64,000 nucleotides of DNA from Romanomermis culicivorax. Taxonomy: Eukaryota > Nematoda > Enoplea > Mermithida > Mermithidae. The stretch is from contig CAWUHX010000039.1 of the NCBI GenBank assembly GCA_963922205.1, forward strand, positions 1 through 64,000. Reading direction: 5' to 3'. Below the pieces are notes generated by a model, which worked only from the letters and a program-made list of their open reading frames with translations, ran no database searches and was not told the origin of the DNA. Below are positions 10,598 through 22,642 of this stretch, piece by piece. A program made the position numbers and the translations under genes. Position 1 is the first letter of the stretch. Every line of letters begins with the position of its first letter.

Positions 10598-13500
10598 ATG
10601 TCGTCGCGCAAAAATGTGGCGTACTTGTATCACCCGGATGTGGGAAATTTTCATTATGGTGAACCATTATTAATTATTTATGATCATTGTCCAACTATTT
10701 CCACCTCGACGTTTACGCCAGTTTTTATTTTCAGGTCCTCATCATCCTATGAAACCTCAACGTATGGCCGTTACTCACAGTCTTATTTTAAACTATGGTC
10801 TGACGAAGCATCTGCAGGTTTTTAGATACATATTGTTGCACGAAGTTAATGTGACTCGACAAAGACATGTTTTTTGAGCAGGAAGTGAACATTTTTTTAA
10901 TCCTCTATCGAACATTTTAGTGGCATTCAACCAATGAAATTCTTTAAGTTTTGGTACATCTATTTCCCCTTTAATAGTAGATCATGTCTCAATTTTGGGG
11001 AATTTTAGTTTTCTGTTAGCTCGATGTGTAACGCTTATAATTTTTTAGTGTTTCAAGTCTTACAAAGCCAGCGCCCTCGATATGTGCCGGTTCCACGCTG
11101 TTGATTATATTAGCTTTCTACAAAGAGTTGGTCCTTCGAATGCTCAAGAATATACTCCTTACTTCAGTCAGTTCAATATTGGCGATGATTGGTTAGAGGG
11201 TTTGCTTGTCTCTCTAATCTAGATGCAAATTTTATTCGTTTTTTCCAGTCCGGTTTTTGATGGTGTTTTTGACTTTTGTTCGCTTTACACAGGCGCTTCG
11301 CTTGAGGGGGCTGTTCGACTCAATAGAGGAGTAAGTTTGAGAATGTAGAAAATATACTGTATTAAAAATACTTAAAATTGAGGGAAATTAATATTATGGC
11401 TATTCCTAGATTCTTGTGAAGTGTCAGCCCCACCCCCCGTTGACTATTTCAGTTTACGATCTGAGTCCTGTTACTGTTTATCTCAAATTGGGAATTATGT
11501 TTTATTGAAATTTTACCATGAATTATTTCTCCAGTACTAATCTTGGAACTCATCGAGATCGAAGTTTTTCAGTTGTGTGATATCGCAGTCAATTGGTCGG
11601 GTGGCTTACATCATGCAAAAAAATTCGAAGCTTCGGGATTCTGCTACGTCAACGATATTGTTATTGCCATATTGGAACTGCTAAAGTATGTTGCTTGATT
11701 TGATTCCCCAGTACCGCGTTTTTAGTCGGTACATGTGCTAGGCTATCGGCGCCGATACCGGTATCGTTACTTTTCTCATAATATAGCATTTAAGGCAAAT
11801 TTTTTTTGGTTTGGAACAAAAAAATCGTACCGCATGTCGGAAAAGCTTCTCGTTTTCGTGCAGATTGCTGGAACAGTTCCTAGTCCATCTATTTTTATGG
11901 CTGAACAATGGGCATAAATTTTCTTTCTAACAAAAGGTCATGCTTGGTCATAAATATTGACAAAACGCAAAAATCACACTATGGTGGTACTATATTGAAA
12001 TAGACGGAAAAATGAAACTTGTTTCCAAAGCTTGCTTGGAAACAAGTTTCTTGTTTCCAAAGCTTGTGTCACCCTTCTTACAAAAAAAAGAAACACTTGT
12101 TCGAATTATAATCTTCTGCATTTAAATAATTCAGATATCTCATGAAAAACATTCTTGTAAGAGGGAAACATAAATCAAGGGATGGTAAACCCAGATTTTC
12201 CCGGAACTAGGCTATGTTTTCTTCAGATGTTCGTCAAATCTCAAGTCAATAGGAGAATTAGAAATGTTTCTAGAATGATGAAAAAAGATGAGTTTTTGAA
12301 CAAAAAATTAGAGTGAAACAAGGTTTCAATGCGAAATCCAATAATACAACTTGAAAATCACATTTATGTACAAGAGGTGCCAGTACCGGCTCATTTTTAT
12401 GCTGATGCCGACATATATGTTAAGGGGCCCGTGGTCTGGGGGATCAGGCGCCTGTTTTGGGGCCGGGGGTCAGTGATTGCCCAAAAATTTAGGAGAGAGG
12501 TCCATGGAAGAAAAAAAAGATTTTTTTCATCAAAAAGGTGAAGAAAACGGTTTAAAAAATAGTAATTTTTGTCTAATAAACTGTAAAAAATGTATTTATG
12601 TCGCGAAGCGCCGAGAAAATTGACGTTTTTGATCATTTTTTGTTCAAAAATTGACATTTTTCATTATTTTTCCCACAAAAAGTATGGGGGTCCCAATGAC
12701 TACCATATGGCTAGCCATACCATTGGAAAATCCTGGGGGCGTCGCCCAATGGCTAGCCATATGACCGACGATTTCAGGAGGGGGTTCCAATAGCACTTCC
12801 CATCCAATTACATGTATGGACCGGTGCTGATAAGTTCCCCTTTCACGATTCGAGACCAGCATTTCTATAAGAGCGTCAGTCGTTTGCAGGATCTTCGGAA
12901 ATGCGCAATCCTTCAGAATTTTGTTTTTTTTTTGACTGAATATCTTCGTTTTGCCTTGTACTGTTTGTTACAGACGACTATTTATCTACGTGTCGGTATT
13001 GGCTTAGTATTGCCTGCTTCTACCGACAGAAAAACAACCAATATATTTGTAATGCGCATTGTTTTTGCAGATATCACACTCGTGTTCTATACGTAGATAT
13101 AGATATTCATCACGGTGACGGTGTTCAAGAAGCCTTCTACCTGACTGATCGCGTTATGACTGTTTCATTCCACAAATTTGGCAGCTTATTTTTCCCTGGA
13201 ACAGGTATGTTATTTTCGTTTAAAAAATAGAGAAACAGCAATGTTGTGGGTAGTCTTAGAACCTGATGAAACAAAGGGAAAACAGTTGTTGAGAGTGGCC
13301 AAAGCAGCCACCTCAACTACGAATTGTTGCAAAAACGAGAGCGCCTTTCCCGCTGCTCGGTTGGCTCAGTTGGTTAGAGGGTGCGGACGGTAGCCGCAAG
13401 GTCCCGGGTTCAAGTCGCGGACCGAGCCTAACTTTTACTGAAGCCCCGAGTGGCGGGAAAAGGTTGCCTCAACACTGGTGGCCCTTGACGGTCCGTCAAA

Positions 13501-16500
13501 CTCGACGGCGGAGGGATGTTGAGAGTGGCCAAAGCAGCCACCTCAACTACGAATTGTTGCAAAAAGAGAGCGCCTTTCCCGCTGCTCGGTTGGCTCAGTT
13601 GGTTAGAGCGTGCGGACGGTAGCCGCAAGGTCCTGGGTTCAAGTCCCAGATCGAGCCTAACTTTTACTGAAGCGCCGAGTAGCGGGAAAAGGTTGCCTCA
13701 ACACAGTGTTATTTCTTTAATGAAACAGTGGAATAATCACAACCAGTGTATTTTTTTGCCGGAGGCAAATGAAAATTTTTTGGGGCAAACGTACATGTAC
13801 AAACGGCTCTTTCCCTGTTTAGGTAAGAGAACTTTGGGGACAGGATACAGAAAATATGCATTTTGGCGCATTTTAGAAGTCCATAATCTCAAAATTTTCC
13901 GGCGCTTCGCGCCGGTTATAACTTCAGTTATCATTAATTTGTGGTACCTTGCTCAGACGCAATTTTCAGAATGTCTACCTTCACCTATCATTTAATGTGT
14001 AATAGTTTTCATCATCTCAAACGTATTGTCTAATGTTTTAAGTGGTAATCTTCAATATTTTATCTTGATATTTAATGGATTCGTGTTTTTTCCTTGAACT
14101 ATTTTTCGAGAAAAATCAATGTCAAGTCTCTAAACTTTTCAAAGCGATTATTCCTTTCGTAACGTAAAATCAATTTGAAAGCTTTATGGAAGTAGCCTTC
14201 GGAAATTTCTACTCTTCCACTCATATGTTTTCGGTCAAGTTCATGAGAGAACGAATAAATTACCGGTTTTAAAATTTTTCAAATGATAAAATTCTAAAAA
14301 TTACGACTTTTGAACACAAAATTCGAATCTAATTCTTGAAACAAATGTTTGAACAATTGATTTTCCAGCGTCGCCTAATGTAAATACACAAAAAAATTCC
14401 CTTGAATTTTTAAATACTCTTAGTAAGGTTTAGAGCGAACTTAACGTTTGTATTCATACATGTAACGGAGCCCCAAGATCTGGGGGGGGGGGGATTGGGC
14501 CACTTTTTTGGGGCCGGGGTCAGTAATTCCCAAAATTTTGGGAGGAGGGGTCTCTGAAGGGAAAAGATCGATTTTTTCACGAAAAAAAGTTCGAAAAACA
14601 GTTCAAAAAATACTAATTTTTGTCTAAAAAATGATAAAAAAATGTATCTATGGCGCGAAGCGCCGAGAAAATGGACGTTTTTGACCACTTTTTGTTCAAA
14701 AATTGACATTTTTCGTCAAAAAAATTGACATTTTTCCGACCAAAAGTATGGGGATCCCTAGGGCTACCCTATGGCTAGCCATAGGATTGGAAGATCCTGG
14801 GGGGCGGTCGCCCAACGGCTAGCCTTATGGTCGACGATTTCTGGAGGGGGGGTTCTCATACTGGTTTTTTTTGACTTACTAATTTTATAATATCAGTATA
14901 CGTGAATAAATTCCAATGCTAGGTTATTCTTTAAAGAAATGTATATATTGAGCATCACGGCAATCGATCAAAAAAGAGATGTCATTCAACATTATTCAAT
15001 AACATTTTAGAGCCGTTAATTCATTAAAATTCAGGAAACATTTGAAATTTTTGAGTTTGATCGAAGTCTAATCTACGAGCATTGTGGAACAAATTTTCCA
15101 GCAAACTATCCAGGAACATAATGACTTTGAATTACATGAGAAATCAACGGTTAAGTCCTCTGTGATGACAAGTGAGAGCCCAAAAAAGCTATTAATCTTT
15201 CCTGCCTGAAAATCCGGAAAAATTTTTTGGGTATTGACATTCTGCGATGCTGGAAAATCAATTTTCCAAACATTTATTTGAAGAATTAGATTCGAATTTT
15301 CTGTTCAAAAGTCGTAATTTCTAGAATTTTATGTTTGAAAAATTTTAAAACCATCAATTTATTCACACACTCCATGAACTTGGTGGAAAAGATATGAGTA
15401 AGAAGAGTAGAAATTTCCGAAAACTACTTCCATGAAGCTTTTGGATTCGTTTGACGTTAAGAAAGGAATAATCGCTTCAAAAAGTTTACAGACTTGACGT
15501 ATTGATCTTTCTCAAAAAATGTGTCAAGGGAAAAATGTGAATCTTCATTAAATATCAAGATGAAATATTGAAGATTACCAATTAAAACATGAGATAATAC
15601 GTTTAAGATGATTAAAACTATTAAAGATTAAATGATAAATGAAGGTAGACATGTTAGAAGTAGCACCTGAGCTAGGAAATAGATAGTAATGCTTATTTAA
15701 TTTATAACCGGCGCAAGCTCCGGAAAATTTTGAGATTATGACCTTCTAGAATGCACCAAAATGCATCTTTTCTGTATCCGATTTGATCAAACACATGACT
15801 CAAAAAATTCTGACTAGCCATTTTGGCTTGTTGGACTAAAATTCTACAAGCCATATTGTTTTTATGAGAAATATTAGTTTTATTGAAAAATATAGTTGAA
15901 CGTTTTTACGTTTACCTTTCTCAACTAAGATAAACCATGAAGATGAGAGAAGTCAAGTGACTGATTTTGTTCTCCATCCATAAGTTAACTTCACTACATA
16001 TTCCTCTCAAATTCTTTTATGAGTAGAAGCGCGGTCTAAATTTCCGTTTGTACTCGGGGGTCATTTTATGTGTGACGTACAAAAAATATTAAAGGCGAGT
16101 TTATGTCAGGAATTTCTGTGCCATCTTGTTTCTCTTTCTGTCATATGGATATGTTTTATTGCTAAGATTACAGCTCAACAGTTATTTCAAGAATAGCTGT
16201 CAGTCACGACAACAAAATTGGTCTCAGGGATCTCAGGAACAGAGAATATTTCTGTGTGACGTAATTTAATCGCCGTCTATAATTCGGTCCTTAATAACCA
16301 TACATGTAATTATAGGAGGAAGTGCTATGGGAACCCCTCCCCAGAAATCGTCGATCATATTGCTAGCCATCGGGCGACCGCCCCTCCCCCCAAATTTTTC
16401 AATCCTATGGCTAGCCATATGGTAGTCGTTGGGACCCCCATACCTTCCGTCGGAAAAATACAGAAAAAATGTCAATTTTTTGATGAAAAATGTCAATTTT

Positions 16501-19500
16501 TGAACAAAAAATTTTCAAAAATGTGAATTTTCTCGGCGCTTTGCGCCATAAATAACTTTTCCGGTCTTTTTCGTAAAAAAATCGATTTTTCCCCGTGAGA
16601 GACCCCTCCTTCCAAAGTTTAGGGAATTACTGACCCCCGGCCCAAAAGAGTCTACCGAATCCCTCCTTAGATCTTGGGGTCCCGTTACATGTATTTTAAT
16701 AACGCCGTTGTTTACATAAATCTGTATAAAAAGGCTGCTCATAGAGCATCGTGTACGAAACAAAATCGGGTTCAGACATTAAACGTTCATATTTCTCATA
16801 TTTTGTGGGCACTCCGTAGTTGATTTTTACCAACTATTCAACACTTTCTTTCATGACTTTTCTTCATTTTTAAATAGAAGTACCGAATAAGATCGATATT
16901 TATGATGAATACTTTCTGACGTCATTCGGAAAGTTAAACATTTTTACCATTCGTGCTAATAATCATAAGCGCGTCTCGATTTTTTTCTTGTGTTTTCAGG
17001 CGATATGCTAGATATTGGTTATGATAGCGGAAAATATTACAGTATAAACGTACCATTGCGCGAAGGCATAGACGATGAAAGCTATTTAAGCGTCTTTAAA
17101 CCTTTGATGAAATCCATAATCGATAAATACCAACCAACTTGTATCGTTTTACAATGCGGCGCGGATTCGTTGGGTTTGGATCGGCTGGGATGCTTTAATC
17201 TTAGCTTTAAAGGTCACGGGTACGTTTTTTTCAAGTTATATTCGTTGAAATTTATCAACCAAGAACTTATTTATTTTTTATATTTTGGTTTTTTACTTCT
17301 CGATATTTCTTTTCATTTGTCCGAACCAGACATGCCAATTACAGTCGTAAAATTTTATTTATGAATAGTTAAAATTCTTTTTATAATCTCGGCCCGTGGT
17401 TTCAGCCGAATGTACTAAATTTATTGTAAGATTTTTACTTAACTGACTTTCGTTAGCTAGTTTGAGTTAAAGAGACTGAGTTTTGACCAACTCATTAGAA
17501 AAGATCGATGTTCTTCTTTTTCTGTTGTGATCAGGAACAGCAGGCTTTCATACATGTAACAGCTACCTGACAGAGATTCAAAGATCTTTTGAGTGAAAAT
17601 TCCAACATGCGACTCATTTTTCAGACGGGATAAAAACCTAATTTGAGCCTCAGAGTCTTATTACGAATAATCGCTACCTGACAAAGTAGGAGCCAATGGA
17701 ATTTTTTTGGCGGGGAAGTCGGCTAAACATGTTTCACTGAAAAAAAATAAGTATGTTTCACCGACTTAGATCTGATAAGCGTTGGTGTCAGACAACAGCC
17801 CTGAGTTTAGGTTCTACCGGCCGTTGTAGAAGAATTGCGGATACCATGATATGTGATGTTCTCATTTCACTTCATGTCCCCAAGGCACATTATTCAGGTT
17901 TTTTGTTTTTCAGCAATGATATGTAAAATTCTTTCCCTTATCATTCAGCGAATGTGTGGCCTATATGAAAAAGTTTAATTTACCTATGCTTGTTTTGGGT
18001 GGCGGTGGGTATACGGTAAGAAACGTAGCACGTTGTTGGGCGTATGAAACTGCTATATTAGTTGACGAAAATTTGTCGAACGATATACCAGACACTACGG
18101 GTTAGTTTCACTCTATGTTGTGCATTGCTTGACCATCCGTTTGGGACAATATTAGGAATACGGCTTGGAGCATAAAATTTCTGATTTCGTGTAAATTGTA
18201 TCCTACAAACAACTTCAGTATTCTGTTTTTCAGAGTATTTGGAATTTTTCGCTCCGGATTTCTCTTTATGCCCGGAGTTACCCAGACGACAAGAAAATCA
18301 AAACTCTAGGGACGTACGTTTTATATAGTTCTACGTGTTTATGAAGCGATTTTGCGCCTTTTAAAGTATTTACAGAGCATCAAGCAAGCCGTTTTGGAAA
18401 ATTTGCAATATTTAGATAGCGCCCCGAGCGTTCAAATGCATAGTATTCCGGTTAATTCGTTCGTTCTTACTGATAATACTAACGAAAATTCGATGGATGA
18501 TAGACCACCTGTTACAAGGTTCGTGAGTTAATGAGAAACTGTCAGTGGTAGCCATACATGTACGTGGGGGGTTTGACCCCCAGAAGATTTTTATTGACCC
18601 CCAGCAATGATTGAGAAGTTGACGAAGGAAAATGAGCAAGAGAGAAGAGAAAATCGTCATAAAAATTGAAATGATGCTGTAGTTCGATAATTTTTTTTTG
18701 AATAAAGCATACTTGATTCCAAAGGAGTAACATTAAAACTTTAAAAAGTGCTGTCTAAGCAAATTATTTCACATGTCTGACTGGTATAGTTGCAAGAATA
18801 TGCTGCTTGGATGTTAGGAGACCTTTTTTTCATTATCAAGAACGAAAAAATGCGTATTCCACTCCCTGGGTATTAGCATAGCATGTCTCCACATGAGTCA
18901 AAAATCGATTGAAAAAAGTTTTGAGTTTAAATTAGAATTTCTTGGGTAAATCGATGTCGCTGATTACGAATATGATATCAGAAATTTTAAAGAAGCAAGT
19001 CTCCTTGTGTTTTTCCAATAAATATAAATTCAGAGATCAATTAAAATTTATTCTTGCAAAGTTTTTTGTGTACACCACAAACTCCCGTATTCTTTTCGAT
19101 GTAAGCTTTTTCGCTTCATAAACTATCTCAGTACAACCAAACGTTCCAAGCCGACAGTTTAATTGATTTGAGCTCAAAAGTTGCTTTTGCCTAGCAAATT
19201 GTGTTGCCATAGTATGTGATGTGATGTGTGACGTAAAGACTTGTTCCTATAAAATTTTTAATATCATATTCGTAATCAGTGACATCGTTTACTCATGAAA
19301 CTATTCTAATTAAAACTAAAAAATTTTTTCAATCGATTTTTGGCCCATGTTAAAACATGCTATACTAATACCTACCCCTGTGCTGGGTGACCCCCGGCAA
19401 AATTTCCATGCTGTGCATGTATGGTGGTAGCTGGTAATGCCCAAAAATCCAAGCTTTTTCCGAAATGTGCTCCTGAAATGATTGATGAGCTGCAGAACTG

Positions 19501-20206
19501 AATGCATGTTTCAAGCCCAATTCAGTAGTGCAGTTGCCGACTGTCGACGAATTGGATTTTCTGCAAATACTTATTCATTCCATAGAGTCGCCGAAAAAAT
19601 CGTAGCATTTTTCACTTCTGAATAGAGAATGATGTCTTTTTCATCATATTATAATCAATTTATTCTGGAAGGACAAAAAATTTTAAAAATGGTCCCATGA
19701 AAGTAAGTACACAACATGAAAAAACTGAAATCTGGTAAGCTTATACAGTACTGTATAGAGAAAAAAATTTCCCAGTCCATGTGCAGCAAAACGAATAAGT
19801 AGAAATTTCCTCCAATAACTTATGGTTAATTACCGAAAATTTCTCAATTGGCACTCAGATGTCGACATAATTATGTCCGAATCAAAAGTGAACAAGTATG
19901 GTGTTTTATCTATTTGGTCTCCCGTTATGAATAAATTTAGCATTTTTCTGGAGTATCTAGTTTTTCACTGAAAATCGCGTGTCAAATTGATCTACTTTTA
20001 TTGCCGCTGCATCTCTCATATCAAAATGAATGAGCTATATTGGTATAACAACACAGAAGTGCCTTGATTCCAGTTTTGACGAGTCCTGTGTCGAACATAG
20101 ACAAATGCCTTCGAATTTCGCGGTATTAAAAATTATTTTCAGACCTCAACATCACGGCGAATTTTACAGCGACGATAAAGATCAAGATAAAGAGAATATT
20201 AGATGA
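10598..20206 (+). CDS. HDAC3: Histone deacetylase 3 (class I, zinc-dependent), 11 exons
   Basis: Exons: 10598-10658, 10735-10817, 11049-11191, 11249-11330, 11573-11685, 13071-13204, 17000-17219, 17949-18100, 18234-18313, 18376-18518, 20143-20206. All junctions are GT/AG with matching phases and give 424 residues plus TGA; vertebrate HDAC3 has 428. The enzyme removes acetyl groups from histone lysines in the NCoR/SMRT corepressor complex. The start [20 protein letters not shown] aligns with the family N-terminus. Visible motifs: GGLHHAKK with catalytic H136/H137, DIDIHHGDG with zinc ligands D172 and H174, CGADSLG with zinc ligand D261, and [10 protein letters not shown] with transition-state Y300. 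The short acidic tail ending [15 protein letters not shown] is typical of HDAC3 rather than HDAC1/2. Nothing is truncated. Introns 5, 6 and 10 are swollen by transposons. No AATAAA was seen just downstream. Confidence 0.96.
12014..12050. repeat. Perfect 14-bp-arm hairpin in HDAC3 intron 5
   Basis: Arms GAAACTTGTTTCCA (12014-12027) and TGGAAACAAGTTTC (12037-12050) are separated by 9 bases. A third half-copy (TTGTTTCCAAAGCTTG) follows at once. Confidence 0.8.
12412..12818 (+). mobile_element. CATACATGTA-family hAT-like MITE (copy 1), HDAC3 intron 5
   Basis: Starts CATATATGTTAAGGGGCCC and ends AATTACATGTATG, with the same internal order as the other copies: a GTCTGGGG block, CCCAAAATTTTGGG-like block, GCGAAGCGCCGAGAAAA, and CATATGGCTAGCCAT. 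No clear TSD remains. Confidence 0.75.
13355..13427 (+). tRNA. tRNA-like head of SINE unit 1 (not a functional tRNA)
   Basis: A 73-nt segment with a perfect acceptor stem (GCTCGGT/ACCGAGC). The anticodon stem is TGCGG/CCGCA with loop ACGGTAG, and the T-stem carries one mismatch. Position 33 is C instead of the near-universal T, and both units share it, so this is probably a retroposon head. Confidence 0.4.
13584..13656 (+). tRNA. tRNA-like head of SINE unit 2 (not a functional tRNA)
   Basis: A 73-nt cloverleaf. Acceptor GCTCGGT/ATCGAGC (one G-T pair), anticodon loop ACGGTAG (formal anticodon GGT), and a perfect T-stem CTGGG/CCCAG. It folds better than unit 1 but has the same C33. It sits in an intron inside a duplicated retroposon unit. 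Confidence 0.45.
13743..14400 (-). mobile_element. CACTG-family hAT-like element (truncated, inverted)
   Basis: From about 13830 it matches the reverse complement of 20605-21624: GCATTTTGGCGCATTTTAG, CCGGCGCTTCGCGCCGG, GTCTACCTTCACCTATCATT-like block, and GTCAAGTCTCTAAAC. It begins CAGTGTATTTTTTTGCC. The distal third is missing. Confidence 0.6.
14455..14858 (+). mobile_element. CATACATGTA-family MITE (copy 2), right end lost
   Basis: Starts CATACATGTAACGGAGCCCC and keeps the canonical interior, including GGCGCGAAGCGCCGAG at about 14653 and TATGGCTAGCCATAGG. It breaks off after the GGAGGGGGGGTTC block, without the terminal ACATGTATG. Confidence 0.7.
15003..15790 (+). mobile_element. CACTG-family element fragment, HDAC3 intron 6
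   Basis: Shares GTTAATTCATTAAAATT, CAAACTATCCAGGAACATAATG, GACTTGACGT and CACCAAAATGCATCTTTTCTG with the full copy at 20605-21624, in the same order. Both termini are missing. Confidence 0.65.
15791..16290. other. Intronic stretch without recognised features
   Basis: AT-rich part of HDAC3 intron 6 with no repeat boundaries or coding signal that I can identify. Confidence 0.4.
16299..16695 (-). mobile_element. CATACATGTA-family MITE (copy 3) with perfect TSD
   Basis: Perfect 8-bp duplication TTAATAAC at 16291-16298 and 16696-16703. Ends are CATACATGTAATTATAGG and CCGTTACATGTATT. Inverted relative to copies 1 and 2. 397 bp. Confidence 0.88.
18553..19423 (+). mobile_element. CATACATGTA-ended element, 871 bp, HDAC3 intron 10
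   Basis: Perfect 8-bp TSD GTGGTAGC at 18545-18552 and 19424-19431. Ends are CATACATGTACGTGGG and TGTGCATGTATG. Matching GACCCCC blocks lie inside each end. No coding capacity. Confidence 0.85.
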
Positions 20207-20596
20207 TTTTTTTAATTTCGGAAATGTAGAGTGAAGTTTTTGTACGTTACAGTAATTTTAGTGTACTCATAGTTTTGCACTGTTAATCTGATATTGTAAA
20301 AGAGTACGGGTGCGATGATGAGGTATGATCTGCAATTTATTCGCGTTAGTTGATATTCCACCAATTTAGAACATTGGATACTGTGGAAAGTGCGGCTTTG
20401 TTGTCGAGCACGCACCCGATCGGCGCGTTGCTAACCGCGGCGTTTTTCACCCAAACTCGTTTTTTTAGTTTGCGGTTTGAATTGATTTACCGCGGGGCTT
20501 TTATTCTGATTTGAGATTTTTGTTTAACAAGTGATATACGGCAAAACTTGTTAGTGCAAAAGGAATTGAAGGGCTAAGATTCTTAGCCTAAGAAGG
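20207..20596. other. HDAC3 3' flank
   Basis: No AATAAA in the first 250 bases. A CpG-rich patch at about 20415-20500 (GATCGGCGCGTTGC, CCGCGGCG, ACCGCGGGGC) stands out from the AT-rich background. It could be a promoter-like remnant or repeat; no gene follows it. Confidence 0.35.
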
Positions 20597-20604
20597 CCCG
20601 GCAG

Positions 20605-21624
20605 CACTGTTTTTTTTTTTCCCCCGGGCCTTTTCCCCAAATGGGGAAAGAGGCCAAAATTTTTTTCCCCATTTTCCCGGAGTCGTTTTTTTCGCCTAAA
20701 AATGCTCACAGACGCTTTATTTAGGTGTTTTTGAGCCTTTTCAAGCCTCCTGGTGTTTTTAAACCCGTTAATTCATTAAAATTGAGGAAAAAATTGAAAT
20801 TTTCGAGTTCAAAGTTTAATCTACAAGCATTGGAACAAATTTTCAAGCAAACTATCCAAAAGCATAATGACTTTGAGAATTTCATGAGAAATCGATGGTT
20901 AAGTTCTTTATGATGACAAGTGAGAACCCAAAATGAATGTTAATTTTTCCGGCGCGAAGCGCCGGAAAAATTTTTTTGGTATTGATATTCTGCGACGCTG
21001 GAAACAATTTTCCGAACATTTATTTCAAGAATTAGATTTGAATTTTGTGTTCAAAAGTCGTAATTTCTAGAATTTTACTTGGAAAAATTTTAAAACCAGT
21101 ATAATTTATTTGTAAACTCTGATACTTGGTCGAAAATATATGAGTAAGCAGAGTATAAATTTCCGAAAGATATTTCCATGAAGCGTTTGAATTGATTTTA
21201 CATTAGAAGAGAAATAATCGCATCAAAAAGCTTAGAGACTTGACGTTATTGATCTTTCTCAAAAGGAAAAAATGCGAATCTTCATTAAATATCATGATAA
21301 AATATTGAAGATTACCAATAAAAACATGAGATAATACGTTCAAGATGATGAAAACTATTATAGACTATATGATAAATGAAAGTAGACGTGCTAAAAGCCG
21401 CGCCTGAGCTAAGTAATGCATAATAATGATTATTAAAGTTATAATCGGCGCGAAGCGCCGGAAAATTTTGAGATTATAACCTTCTAAAATGCACCAAAAT
21501 GCATCTTTTCTGTATCCGATCCCCAAAATTTTCTTCCCCAAATGGGGAAAGAGCCCAAAATTTTTTTCCCCTTTCCGAATTTTTTTTCCCGAAAAAGCAC
21601 GATTTGGGGGGAAAAAAAACAGTG
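20605..21624 (+). mobile_element. CACTG-family hAT-like element, CCCC-motif type (complete)
   Basis: Perfect 8-bp TSD CCCGGCAG at 20597-20604 and 21625-21632. Ends are CACTGTTTTTTTTTTCCC and GGGGAAAAAAAACAGTG. Both ends carry TTCCCC motifs and the palindrome TTCCCCAAATGGGGAA. Two CCGGCGCGAAGCGCCGG palindromes flank the interior (about 20950 and 21447). 1020 bp, no transposase. Confidence 0.9.
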
Positions 21625-21644
21625 CCCGGCAGTGGCGGACGTCA

Positions 21645-21900
21645 ATACTGAAGTATAATATTGGTTACTTTTATTTGTCTAGAATCTGAGAGAATTGTAT
21701 TCGAATAGTTTTTTGTATGATCGTGACAAACTTTGACATTGTCAATGACTGAAAAATGAATAGAAATGGTTAAACTTAACTTCCACTGTTCATTGTGATT
21801 AGAAACCGAAATTTTTATTTCTGGTGTTTGATTCGGACAGAAAAATTGACCTTGTTGCAACAATATTTCTGCCAAAAATTTACGAGACGTGACTTTCGGC
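21645..21900 (-). mobile_element. Interior fragment of a GTGCC-motif element
   Basis: Reverse complement matches 32090-32340: ACTTTTATTTGTCTAGAA, CACTGTTCATTG-like block, and GAAATTTTTATTTCTGGTGT then TTGATTCGGAC. No termini. Confidence 0.5.
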
Positions 21901-22016
21901 TTAGTTTTTATTCAGGAGAAAGCAATTATAGACATCCCCAATTTCACTTCACCGTTATTTTCCCTCAAATCGTGCTTTCTGGGGGGAAAAATTTTTGGAC
22001 TCTTTCCCCATTTGGG

Positions 22017-22440
22017 CAGGCCCGTATTTAGAGGGGGAAATAACCCCCCTAATTTTTTTTTGAAAAATATTTTCTGCAATATCATTGTATTGTATTTGTA
22101 ATGTAAAGTGGGGTGACTTTGATCAGGGACGACTTTGATCGGAGTATGGCATTTGATAACTATTAGAGATCAGCGGGTCATTTTTGCTGTGTAAACAGCA
22201 CCCCTAAATTTTTTTTAGAAAAAAATTTTCAGCAATATCATTGTACTTATACATCACAATTCCCAAATTAAATTATTGCATACTTTTCGTCAAACATAAA
22301 ATTTAGCCACTAATCAAGGCACATATAAACTAAATAAGTCGTCTCCGAATGATTTTGATTTTCTTTTTATTCGGTAAATTCTTAAAGGATTTTGGAAAAT
22401 TCCCCCCCCCCCTTTTTTGAAAATCCTGGATACGGGTATG
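22017..22440 (+). mobile_element. CAGGCCCGT-ended element (short copy)
   Basis: Starts CAGGCCCGTATTTAG and ends TCCTGGATACGGGTATG, with long C runs inside the right end. It gives the empty-site reference (CACATATAAACTAAATAAG near 22319) for the 4.76-kb insertion in the longer sister copy. Confidence 0.65.
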
Positions 22441-22505
22441 GTCCAAATCCTAAAATTTTTCGGCGTTCCGGTTATAAGATACATAATCTATCTACCTCCA
22501 GGGCG

Positions 22506-22642
22506 CATACCTGTAAGAGGTCCGACTAGTTGGGGGGGGGGGGTCGAAAAAAGTCGAAATCTTTCCCAAAAAAGGCCAAAAAACATACACTTTTTTGCAA
22601 ATTTTTTTCAAACTGGGGGGGGTCCCCAAATTACAGGTTATG
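22506..22642 (+). mobile_element. CATACCTGTA-family MITE (short copy)
   Basis: Starts CATACCTGTAAGAGG, then TCCGACTAGTTGGGG. Interior has AAAAAGTCGAAATC and TTTTTTTCAAACTGGG. Ends TTACAGGTTATG. 137 bp; no clear TSD. Confidence 0.65.

Larger units (their letters stand above)
13287..13704 (+). mobile_element. Tandem pair of tRNA-derived SINE-like units in HDAC3 intron 6
   Basis: Two roughly 188-bp units (13287-13475 and 13517-13704) repeat with a 230-bp offset. Each starts TGTTGAGAGTGGCCAAAGC, contains a tRNA-like segment with internal polymerase III box A (TGGCTCAGTTGG) and box B (GGTTCAAGTC), and ends GGTTGCCTCAACAC. The direct repeat ATGAAACA at 13266 and 13719 is a possible TSD. The units differ at only a few positions. 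Confidence 0.65.

Noticed and set aside
11735-13096. Extra HDAC3 exons in intron 5
   Set aside because: The junction 11685/13071 restores the conserved LLK-YHTRVLY sequence exactly; intervening frames match transposon sequence.
13355-13656. Two functional tRNA genes with anticodon GGT
   Set aside because: Both have C33 instead of T33, lie in an intron within a duplicated SINE-like unit, and share non-tRNA flanks. They are listed only as tRNA-like heads.
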